5,564 bases of DNA from positions 1 to 5,564 of the forward strand of contig CALGVO010000187.1 in assembly GCA_937930135.1 (NCBI GenBank). The letters run 5' to 3'. The DNA is from an uncultured Synechococcus sp. (GTDB taxonomy: Bacteria > Cyanobacteriota > Cyanobacteriia > PCC-6307 > Cyanobiaceae). The translations under genes were made by a program, and so were the position numbers. Shown here one piece after another: positions 1-5,564 of this stretch (its first letter is position 1; every line of letters starts with the position of its first letter). The notes under the pieces are model-generated. The model made no database searches and was not told where the DNA came from. It worked only from the letters and a program-made list of their open reading frames with translations.

Positions 1-1847
1 GGTTCAGGCATCTGCGATGCAGGCTCCAGAGGGCTTGTGTCCAAAGGGGTGATTTCAAGCGGAGTGATCTCCACCATCAGGGGGGCAGCGTCACGCTCCG
101 CACTGCCGCGATCGGCAGCGCCTGCGTCACCGTTCGCGCCAGCACCGCGACCGTTACTCCGACTGCCGCCCCGACTGCCACGCCGTCGCCGCCGGCTGCC
201 AGCAGCGGCTAAGTGCTGGCGGGCTTCCTCTAACACCGCCGCCGCATCAGCACCGGGGCGCACGACCCGCACCATGAGGTTGTCACTCTCGGGCGGCTCA
301 TCCAACAGCAGCGCAGGATTCAGGCCCAACCAGCCATACACCTCCTCCTGCTGATCGGTCATCGGCACCGCCACCAACTCAGGATCCTGGCGGCGGGATG
401 GCAGCTCCTGGGTGGCCACGGCATCCGACACATCCACCTCGGCCGAGCTGGCGTCGGCACTGACGGTGCTGATGGCATCGTCAGCAGCGGCAGCAGCACC
501 GCCACGCCCCCGCCCGCCGCGACGGCGACGGCCGGATCCAGTCTCCGCAGGCAGCGCCACCTCTGCCCGGGCCGACGCAGCCGAGCGCACCAGACCCGTT
601 GCCGTGGCCAACGGTTGCAGCAGATCCTTGCCGGGTAGCACGGCCACATGGCCCAGACCTCCGCAGCTGGGGCAGGCCCGTCCGAACAGCTCGTAGATAT
701 TCTGGCCCTGGCGTTTACGGGTCAGCTCCACGAGGCCGAGCTCCGTGAGCTGGGCGATCTGAGGCCGGGCACTGTCGTCGCGAACCGCGGCGGTGAAATA
801 CTCCAGCAACTGAAGCTGATCACGCCGCGAATCCATGTCGATGAAATCGACAATGATCACTCCACCGATGTTACGCAACTTCAGCTGTCGGGCAATCTCC
901 ACAGCAGCCTCACAGTTGGTCCACAGCACCGTTTCGCGCGCATTGGCCGAACGGGTGAACGAGCCGGAATTGACGTCGATCACCGTGAGCGCCTCGGTGG
1001 GCTCGATGATCACATAGCCGCCGGAAGGAAGGTCGACGCGGGGCTTGAGGGCATCCCGAATGGCCGCATTAACCTTGTAGTGCTCGAGAAGTTCGCCCGG
1101 CTCCGGGTGGGACTCCACCAGCACATTGGCGCCCTCCTCACCCAGGAAGCTGCTCACCCGCTCCACTGCAGCGGGATCATCCACCACAACGCGCACCAGC
1201 TCAGGGCCGGTGTGATCGCGCAGGATGCGGTGGATGAAGTCTTCATCACGGTTGAGGAGCACCGGAGGGGTGGCCGTTTCTGCCGCCCGCTGGATCGCCT
1301 CCCATTGCCGCAACAGGGCCTCGAGGTCATCGATCAGCAGCTCTTCGCTGATCCCCTCCGCTTCCGTGCGGATCAGCAAGCCAGCACCGGGTGGCTTCAC
1401 CAACACACCGAGGGCCCGCAACCGATTGCGCTCACCCTCGGCACTGATCCTGCGGGAGATGTTCACACCCTGACCACTGGGCTGAAGCACCAAATAGCGA
1501 CCGGGCAAGGCCAGGTTGCCGGTGAGCCTCGGCCCCTTGGTGCCGGTGGGCTCCTTCATCACCTGCACCAACACCCGCTGACGGGGCTCGAGCAATTCGG
1601 TGATGCCGGCCGCCCCTTTCTTCAGACGGAGGGGGCCGAGATCAGTGACATGGATGAACCCATTCTTCTCACTTTCACCGATATTGACAAAAGCGGCGTC
1701 GATTCCAGGCAGAACATTTTCAACGGTGCCGAGATACACGTCACCGATCTGGTATCGACCCTGGGCAACAATCAGTTCATCAACTCGCTCATCGGTGAGC
1801 ACTGCGGCGATCCGCAGCTGCTCGGCGATGACTATCTGCTGGGGCAT
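1..1847 (-). CDS. rne: Ribonuclease E/G (RNase E), 3' end beyond the window
   Basis: Endoribonuclease that cuts single-stranded AU-rich RNA in mRNA decay and rRNA/tRNA processing. 615 codons are visible, starting MPQQIVIAEQL; no stop is reached at the left edge. An S1 domain spans about residues 35-118 (AAFVNIGE). R160-T161 and R361 match the E. coli 5'-monophosphate sensor (R169, T170, R373). The Mg-binding aspartates are D291 (VIDVNSG) and D334 (VDFIDM), 43 residues apart as D303/D346 are in E. coli. The Zn-link is CPSC, C392 and C395. After about residue 410 comes a low-complexity tail with Arg/Gly patches at 440-450 and 552-568 and an island, VYGWLGLNPALLLDEPP, at 503-519. ATG at 1847 is the first start after an in-frame TGA at 1889-1887; no Shine-Dalgarno precedes it, as is common in cyanobacteria. 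All catalytic residues are intact. The cyanobacterial C-terminal PNPase-binding peptide, if present, lies outside the window. Confidence 0.96.
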   Translation of the reverse strand, partial: MPQQIVIAEQLRIAAVLTDERVDELIVAQGRYQIGDVYLGTVENVLPGIDAAFVNIGESEKNGFIHVTDLGPLRLKKGAAGITELLEPRQRVLVQVMKEPTGTKGPRLTGNLALPGRYLVLQPSGQGVNISRRISAEGERNRLRALGVLVKPPGAGLLIRTEAEGISEELLIDDLEALLRQWEAIQRAAETATPPVLLNRDEDFIHRILRDHTGPELVRVVVDDPAAVERVSSFLGEEGANVLVESHPEPGELLEHYKVNAAIRDALKPRVDLPSGGYVIIEPTEALTVIDVNSGSFTRSANARETVLWTNCEAAVEIARQLKLRNIGGVIIVDFIDMDSRRDQLQLLEYFTAAVRDDSARPQIAQLTELGLVELTRKRQGQNIYELFGRACPSCGGLGHVAVLPGKDLLQPLATATGLVRSAASARAEVALPAETGSGRRRRGGRGRGGAAAAADDAISTVSADASSAEVDVSDAVATQELPSRRQDPELVAVPMTDQQEEVYGWLGLNPALLLDEPPESDNLMVRVVRPGADAAAVLEEARQHLAAAGSRRRRRGSRGGSRSNGRGAGANGDAGAADRGSAERDAAPLMVEITPLEITPLDTSPLEPASQMPE

Positions 1848-1967
1848 GGAGAAGGTCAGTGAGCGCCCGTCGGGGCTGGAACCCGATCAAGGGCCGACCG
1901 GCCCGCTGCACGGGGAAGAACAACCAGGGCTAGAGCCGCAATGGCCGGAGCCGCTATCAAAGAAATC

Positions 1968-1982
1968 GGAGGAGGACCTCCT
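1968..1982 (+). promoter_or_regulatory. Strong Shine-Dalgarno inside a perfect AGGAGG-A-CCTCCT inverted repeat
   Basis: GGAGGAGG is followed at once by CCTCCT and then ATG at 1983. Bases 1970-1982 form a perfect inverted repeat around A1976. In RNA, AGGAG can pair with CUCCU over a 3-base loop, hiding the ribosome-binding site of the small ORF beside its start codon. The element is nearly the same on the minus strand, so it would also fold in an rne leader transcribed through it. The repeat is seen directly; a regulatory role is inferred. Confidence 0.4.
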
Positions 1983-2111
1983 ATGAACTGTTCCGACCCA
2001 ACCATCGAATTGGACGGAAACGGAGGCGGTGTGGCCTCGTTGTCCTCAGGATCTGGGAGCAAGAAGCCGGGACGTCGTGATGGCGAAAACGCCCATCAGG
2101 TGTCGTCTTGA
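1983..2111 (+). CDS. Candidate small ORF, 42 aa (56 aa if started at 1941), unknown function
   Basis: I do not recognise this protein. From ATG 1983 it begins MNCSDPTIELDGNGGG and ends ENAHQVSS: hydrophilic, rich in Gly and Ser, with a basic patch KKPGRR, one Cys, and no membrane segment or signal peptide. GGAGGAGG (1968-1975) lies 7 bases before this ATG, the best Shine-Dalgarno match in the window; the three long genes have none. An in-frame ATG at 1941 would add MAGAAIKEIGGGPP but has only a weak site. The frame is closed upstream by TGA at 1860-1862. It would converge on the radical SAM gene, with 2 bases between the stop codons, and diverge from rne. Against it: about 25 of 41 codons end in G or C, no better than background in this GC-rich genome, the frame is short, and a stem-loop lies inside its 3' half. 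Conservation in related genomes would decide. Confidence 0.38.
   Translation: MNCSDPTIELDGNGGGVASLSSGSGSKKPGRRDGENAHQVSS
2078..2098. terminator. Stem-loop just past the radical SAM stop, possible 3'-end hairpin
   Basis: TGATGGCG and CGCCCATCA pair as an 8-bp stem with one bulged C, around the loop AAAA (TTTT on the minus strand). It begins 15 bases downstream of the radical SAM stop. There is no T-tract after the stem on either strand, so it is not a textbook intrinsic terminator. Cyanobacteria lack Rho and often use hairpins without a clear U-tract, so a terminator or 3'-stabilising role is possible. It also lies within the small ORF frame. Confidence 0.35.
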
Positions 2112-2117
2112 CGTCAA
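2108..2117. repeat. TTGACGTCAA palindrome covering two convergent stop codons
   Basis: A perfect 10-base palindrome. It contains the TGA of the plus-strand small ORF (2109-2111) and the TGA of the minus-strand radical SAM gene (2116-2114), which sit symmetrically in the two arms. The sequence is certain; any function, such as protein binding or transcript ends, is unknown. Confidence 0.5.
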
Positions 2118-4816
2118 CCTAGCACTGGCGTGGCGGCGGGATGCAGCCGTAACGCTGTGCGTTCGAGGGAGTGAACGCTCAGCTCGAGCGCCAGGGCTTC
2201 CGCAAGCCAATGCTGAAGTTGCCCTGGCCTGAGGCTGCGCCCCTGGGCATCGATGGCAGCCTCGAGGGCGAAGGGCATGGCGCCGCCCGGCTCCTCCTCC
2301 TGTCGACGCAGGGCCAGGAGCGATGGGCGGCAGTCCCGCTGCCGCGGCCGCCCTTTTTTATCGGTGTCGTGCCACACCAACACCTCCTTGGCCAACACGG
2401 CAGCCATCGCCCCATCCCACCGCGCGGGCGTCAGGGTCTCGCCCGACACAACCCGAAGACGAAATCGCCATTCGGCCGATGCCAGCCGTTGCGACAGGCT
2501 CGGTTCGGAGACAGGCACCGCTTCCACAGAGCGCAGCTGGAAGCCTGCGGGAAGCTTGCGCTGCCAGGCCTCCATCACTGCGGCAGGATCCACCATCTCC
2601 AGAAATTCCAGATCCAACCATTCCCCATAGGCTTCCACCCCCAGAGGAAGGGCCAGGGCGATCTGCAGGCGGGGCAAGGGGTGAAATCCGCCGGTGTAAC
2701 TCACCGGCAGGCCGGAACGCCGCAGAGACCGCTCCAGCATCCGCAGCAGATCAAGATGACTGAGCAGGGCCATCGCGCCTGTTTTGCTGAAGCCGAAGCG
2801 GAGGCGGCAGACCCGGGCACTCGGCGGTGGCAGCGTTGGCCGCTGCTCAGGCACCTGGGGGGGAGGCACCACCACGTTGTGACCGAGATCCGGTCCGCAC
2901 ACCCCGCAGCTGCTGCACCCCTCGAAGGAACAATCAGGCACCACCGCCGCCGCCAGCGCCCGTTGCAGATCCTCGGCCAGCCAGGTCTTGGCAAGGCCAG
3001 TATCGATGTGATCCCAGGGCAGCGGCTGGAGGCAGAACCGCTCCAGATCATCCGGATCCAACGCAGCGGCTGCACTCCAGCCGCCGAGCTCGAGATCCCG
3101 GTAGCGACCCTCAAGCCCGGCAGCAGCGATCGCTTCCGTCCAGGCGGCATAGGTGCGATCCAACGACTCAAACCAGGCATCCATGCCGGCGCCGGCCCGC
3201 CAGGCCGCCTCGATCACCGGGGCCAGGCGCCTGTCACCTCGCCCCACGAAGTCTTCCATCGCCGACAGTCGCACGTCGGTGAAGTTGAACCGCACCCCCC
3301 GGAGCGATCGGGACGCGTGCCGTAACAGCTCCTGGCGGCGCCGGAACTCGGAGGTGGACACGCTGTGCCACTGAAACGGCGTGTGGGGCTTGGGCGTGAA
3401 ATTGCTGATCGTGATGTTCAGATTCAGCCGCCCCAGGTCGCGGCAGCGCTCTTGAAGCATCCGGCAGGTCTCGGCGATGCCGAGCACATCGGCATCCGTT
3501 TCCCCGGGTAAACCGATCATGAAATAGAGCTTCACCTTGCGATACCCGTTCTGCATCGCTGTGCGGATTCCGCTGAGCAGATCCGCATCGGTGAGGCCCT
3601 TGTTGACGATGTCGCGCAGACGCTGCGTTCCCGCTTCCGGCGCAAAGGTGAGACCGGCCTGGCGACCACCGCCGAGGATGTGGGCGATGTCGTCATCAAA
3701 ACGATCGACCCGCTGGCTGGGCAGCTGAAGCGTCACGTTGCGATCGGCCAGACGGTTGCGCAACTCCACCCCGACCGCCGGCAGAGCCAGGTAGTCGCTG
3801 CAGCTCAGCGACAGCAGGGAGAAGTCGCTGTAGCCGGTCATCTCCATCCCGGTTTCCACCGCCTCGATCACGGCCTCAGGCTCCACGTCCCGGGCGGGGC
3901 GGGTGAGCATGCCGGGTTGGCAGAACCGACAGCCGCGGGTGCAGCCGCGGCGGATCTCCACGGTGAGCCGGTCATGAACGGTTTCCACGTGAGGCACCAG
4001 GCCCATGGCGTAGTGCGGCATGGGGGTGGCGACGCGACGCAGCAGGCGTCGGGGCAGATCGCCATGCAAGGGCTCCACCGTGACGCCGTCGGCGCCGGGG
4101 GCATAGAGCGAGGGCACATACACGCCCGGCACCTGGGCGAGATCGCGAAGCAGACGTAAGCGGGACCAGCCCGCTGCCTTGGCATCGGCCACCACCAGCC
4201 CGATTTCGGGCAGCAGTTCCTCCCCATCGCCGAGGGCAATGAAATCGAAGAAGGCGGCGTAGGGCTCAGGGTTGCTGGTGGCCGTCGGTCCACCCGCAAA
4301 GATCAGCGGCGGCGCCTCGGGATCCTGCAACGGGCGATCGCCCCGTTCGCTGGCACGCAACGGCACGCCGGCCAGATCCAGCATCTCGAGGATATTGGTG
4401 GCCCCCAGCTCGTAACTGAGACTGAAACCAAGGATGTCGAAGGCCGGCAAAGGGCGCCGACTCTCCACCGCGAACAGGGGAAGCTGACGATCTCTCAGGC
4501 GCGTGGCCAGATCACTCGCGGGCAGGTAGGCGCGATCGCAGAGCTGACCAGGAACGGCGTTAAGGATGGAATACAGAATGATGTGGCCGAGATTGCTGGC
4601 CCCCACCTCGTAGACCTCGGGGTAGGTCAGGGCCCAACGCACCTTGGCGTTCATCCAATCGCGAGGCTTCACCCCCAGCTCATGGCCCATGTAGCGCGCG
4701 GGCTTGTTGATGCCCTCGGCCACGAGCGCTTCAAACGCCACCGGCGGCCACCGATCCAGAGCCGACGCCGATCCGGCTGGGGTCCCGGCGGCAGGGCTGG
4801 TGGGCGCAATGGTCAT
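2114..4816 (-). CDS. Radical SAM protein (TIGR03960-like) fused to DUF2344 (TIGR03936-like)
   Basis: 900 residues from ATG 4816; function unknown. Residues about 35-215 form an N-terminal region like the B12-binding-like part of class B radical SAM proteins (VGASNLGH, DILGFSLSYELGATN, FAGGPTATSNPEP, LGDGEE); I see no DxHxxG cobalamin-ligand motif. The radical SAM core has C292, C296 and C299 (GCTRGCRFCQPG) to bind a 4Fe-4S cluster, then FAPEAGTQRLR (391-401), GLPGETD (435-441) and FTPKPHTPFQW (473-483). A second cysteine group, C629-C634-C637-C640 (CX4CX2CX2C), could bind a metal or a second cluster. A proline-rich linker (about 650-668) leads to DUF2344 from about 669 (LRFGFSKTGAMALLSHLDLLR, then YTGGFHPLP). 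The frame stays open to a TTG at 4930, but that start would overlap dapL; ATG 4816 is the first ATG and lies well before the conserved NKPARYMGHE. In many bacteria the two parts are separate neighbouring genes; here they are fused. Confidence 0.92.
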   Translation of the reverse strand: MTIAPTSPAAGTPAGSASALDRWPPVAFEALVAEGINKPARYMGHELGVKPRDWMNAKVRWALTYPEVYEVGASNLGHIILYSILNAVPGQLCDRAYLPASDLATRLRDRQLPLFAVESRRPLPAFDILGFSLSYELGATNILEMLDLAGVPLRASERGDRPLQDPEAPPLIFAGGPTATSNPEPYAAFFDFIALGDGEELLPEIGLVVADAKAAGWSRLRLLRDLAQVPGVYVPSLYAPGADGVTVEPLHGDLPRRLLRRVATPMPHYAMGLVPHVETVHDRLTVEIRRGCTRGCRFCQPGMLTRPARDVEPEAVIEAVETGMEMTGYSDFSLLSLSCSDYLALPAVGVELRNRLADRNVTLQLPSQRVDRFDDDIAHILGGGRQAGLTFAPEAGTQRLRDIVNKGLTDADLLSGIRTAMQNGYRKVKLYFMIGLPGETDADVLGIAETCRMLQERCRDLGRLNLNITISNFTPKPHTPFQWHSVSTSEFRRRQELLRHASRSLRGVRFNFTDVRLSAMEDFVGRGDRRLAPVIEAAWRAGAGMDAWFESLDRTYAAWTEAIAAAGLEGRYRDLELGGWSAAAALDPDDLERFCLQPLPWDHIDTGLAKTWLAEDLQRALAAAVVPDCSFEGCSSCGVCGPDLGHNVVVPPPQVPEQRPTLPPPSARVCRLRFGFSKTGAMALLSHLDLLRMLERSLRRSGLPVSYTGGFHPLPRLQIALALPLGVEAYGEWLDLEFLEMVDPAAVMEAWQRKLPAGFQLRSVEAVPVSEPSLSQRLASAEWRFRLRVVSGETLTPARWDGAMAAVLAKEVLVWHDTDKKGRPRQRDCRPSLLALRRQEEEPGGAMPFALEAAIDAQGRSLRPGQLQHWLAEALALELSVHSLERTALRLHPAATPVLG
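2897..2932 (-). other. Second cysteine cluster (CX4CX2CX2C) in the radical SAM-DUF2344 protein
   Basis: Codons for C629, C634, C637 and C640, within DCSFEGCSSCGVCGPDLGH, directly before the proline-rich linker to DUF2344. Four closely spaced cysteines suggest a zinc knuckle or an auxiliary Fe-S cluster. The residues are read directly; the ligand is inferred. Confidence 0.6.
3126..3133. repeat. HIP1 octamer GCGATCGC
   Basis: Exact copy of the highly iterated palindrome of cyanobacteria, inside the radical SAM gene. Confidence 0.85.
4334..4341. repeat. HIP1 octamer GCGATCGC
   Basis: Second exact copy, in the part of the radical SAM gene coding for the N-terminal region. Confidence 0.85.
4532..4539. 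repeat. HIP1 octamer GCGATCGC
   Basis: Third exact copy, about 190 bases from the previous one and still within the radical SAM gene. Confidence 0.85.
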
Positions 4817-4910
4817 GGCCAGGCGAGCGCTTTCCGCATCGTATGGAGCGATCTCCCCGGACCTGCCGACCGCGTAGCAGGATGCCCCCCAGAAACGCCC
4901 CCCTGTGCCC
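4817..4910. promoter_or_regulatory. Divergent intergenic region between the radical SAM gene and dapL
   Basis: A 94-base gap that must hold the 5' signals of both genes if each is transcribed separately. No strong promoter is visible. The best minus-strand -10 candidate is TACGAT (4843-4838), which would leave a short leader before ATG 4816, but it has no matching -35. Neither start codon has a Shine-Dalgarno sequence. Confidence 0.5.
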
Positions 4911-5564
4911 GTGGTTCTGGTCAACAGCAACTATCTGAAACTCAAAGCCGGCTATCTGTTTCCGGAGATCGCCCGCCGGGTGAAGAGCTTCAGCGCCGAG
5001 CATCCGGATGCAGCCCTGATCCGCCTGGGGATCGGTGATGTGACCGAACCGCTGCCCCAGGCTTGCCGCGAGGCGATGAAGGCGGCGATCGACGCGATGG
5101 GCACGCCGGAGGGCTTTCATGGCTACGGCCCCGAGCAGGGGTATGGCTGGCTCCGCGAAGCGATCGCCACCAACGATTTTCAGGCGCGGGGCTGCGCCGT
5201 GGATGCGGAGGAGATCTTTGTCTCCGACGGCTCCAAATGCGACAGCAGCAACATTCTTGACATCCTCGGAGAAGGCAATCGCATCGCCGTCACCGATCCG
5301 GTGTATCCGGTGTATGTCGACAGCAACGTGATGGCCGGCCGCACCGGCGAGGCTGGTGACAACGGTCGTTACGGCGGCCTTCGTTACCTGCCGATCAGTG
5401 CCGAGAACGGCTTCGCCGCCCAGATCCCTAGCGAACCTGTGGATCTGATTTATCTCTGCTTCCCCAACAACCCCACCGGCGCGGTTGCCAGCAAGGAACA
5501 ACTGAAAGACTGGGTCGATTACGCCCGCGCCAACAGGGCCCTGATCCTGTTCGATGCGGCCTAT
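4911..5564 (+). CDS. dapL: LL-diaminopimelate aminotransferase, 3' end beyond the window
   Basis: PLP-dependent class I/II aminotransferase that converts tetrahydrodipicolinate and glutamate to LL-diaminopimelate in one step, for lysine and peptidoglycan synthesis in the cytoplasm; this is the route used by cyanobacteria, plants and chlamydiae. The first 218 residues are present, about half of a protein of roughly 410. Visible motifs are LIRLGIGDVTEPLP (37-50), GYGPEQGY (71-78), VSDGSKCD (104-111) in the cofactor-phosphate region, TDPVYPVYVDSN (128-139), CFPNNPTGA (183-191) with the conserved Asn, and DAAY (215-218) with the Asp and Tyr that contact PLP. The Schiff-base lysine lies beyond the edge. 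The frame has no ATG after TAG 4875-4877; GTG 4911 gives MVLVNSNYLKLKAGY, the start I recall for relatives, while GTG 4905 would add two residues. It is transcribed away from the radical SAM gene. Confidence 0.95.
   Translation, partial: MVLVNSNYLKLKAGYLFPEIARRVKSFSAEHPDAALIRLGIGDVTEPLPQACREAMKAAIDAMGTPEGFHGYGPEQGYGWLREAIATNDFQARGCAVDAEEIFVSDGSKCDSSNILDILGEGNRIAVTDPVYPVYVDSNVMAGRTGEAGDNGRYGGLRYLPISAENGFAAQIPSEPVDLIYLCFPNNPTGAVASKEQLKDWVDYARANRALILFDAAY
5160..5167. repeat. HIP1 octamer GCGATCGC
   Basis: Fourth exact copy, in the dapL coding sequence (codons for EAIA). Confidence 0.85.

Larger units (their letters stand above)
1848..2113. other. Intergenic region between the radical SAM gene and rne
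   Basis: A 266-base gap, visibly less GC-rich than the flanking genes. Read on the minus strand it is the space between the radical SAM stop and the rne start, and so holds the rne leader and probably its promoter. No convincing -35/-10 pair was found on either strand. It contains a GC-rich 5-bp inverted repeat (GGGCC/GGCCC, 1891-1904), the AGGAGG/CCTCCT palindrome (1970-1982), a stem-loop (2078-2098) and a plus-strand small ORF, listed separately. Cyanobacterial rne leaders are known to take part in autoregulation by RNase E, so structure here could be regulatory; that is inference for this sequence. Confidence 0.6.

Noticed and set aside
648..1862. A 404-codon plus-strand open frame
   Set aside because: It lies wholly antisense to rne, whose protein is unmistakable. 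Long antisense frames are expected in high-GC genes, and the product resembles nothing known.
1891..1904. GGGCC/GGCCC inverted repeat in the rne leader as a terminator
   Set aside because: The stem is only 5 bp with no T-tract, and such GC-rich repeats are common in this composition.
1856..2062. A minus-strand frame of 68 codons (TTG start; 49 from an internal ATG) with a hydrophobic stretch, ending 8 bases before rne
   Set aside because: It has no ribosome-binding site near its starts, many codons ending in A or T including two ATA, and no recognisable family. The hydrophobic stretch is mostly Ala/Leu/Val from GC-rich codons. It cannot be ruled out, but support is weaker than for the plus-strand frame.
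2171..3325. A 384-codon plus-strand open frame
   Set aside because: Antisense to the DUF2344 and middle part of the radical SAM gene; its product is rich in His, Gln and Arg, typical of a shadow frame.
4838..4843. TACGAT as a -10 box for the radical SAM gene
   Set aside because: Only 4 of 6 bases match the consensus and no -35 hexamer stands at 16-18 bases, so it is not reported as a promoter.
4731..5501. A 256-codon minus-strand open frame
   Set aside because: Antisense to dapL, whose motifs are clear, and overlapping the N-terminal end of the radical SAM gene.

Overview
The window looks like chromosomal DNA of a high-GC picocyanobacterium of the Synechococcus/Cyanobium group. The basis is the close resemblance, from memory, of the RNase E and LL-diaminopimelate aminotransferase proteins to that group, the high GC content, and four copies of the cyanobacterial octamer GCGATCGC. 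No mobile element, tRNA, rRNA or CRISPR array was seen. This is mostly conserved housekeeping DNA, and the least explained part is the 266-base gap in the middle.

Layout. Positions 1-1847 (minus) hold the first 615 codons of RNase E/G; the gene runs off the left edge. Positions 1848-2113 separate RNase E from the next gene. This gap has no recognised gene, but it contains an unassigned plus-strand small ORF (1941 or 1983 to 2111) with a strong ribosome-binding site, a self-complementary 13-base element over that site, a stem-loop, and a 10-base palindrome covering two convergent stop codons. Positions 2114-4816 (minus) hold a 900-residue fusion of a radical SAM protein (TIGR03960-like) with a C-terminal DUF2344/TIGR03936 domain. 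Positions 4817-4910 are a short divergent intergenic region. Positions 4911-5564 (plus) are the first 218 codons of dapL, which runs off the right edge.

How the genes relate. RNase E is the main endonuclease of cyanobacterial RNA turnover and processing. The radical SAM-DUF2344 protein has no established function that I know of, but relatives lie beside RNase E/G-family genes in Clostridia, so the pairing here suggests an RNA- or ribosome-related job (inference). DapL makes LL-diaminopimelate for lysine and peptidoglycan, is transcribed divergently, and has no evident functional tie to the other two. The most novel candidates are the small ORF with its masked ribosome-binding site and the uncharacterised radical SAM enzyme linked to RNase E.
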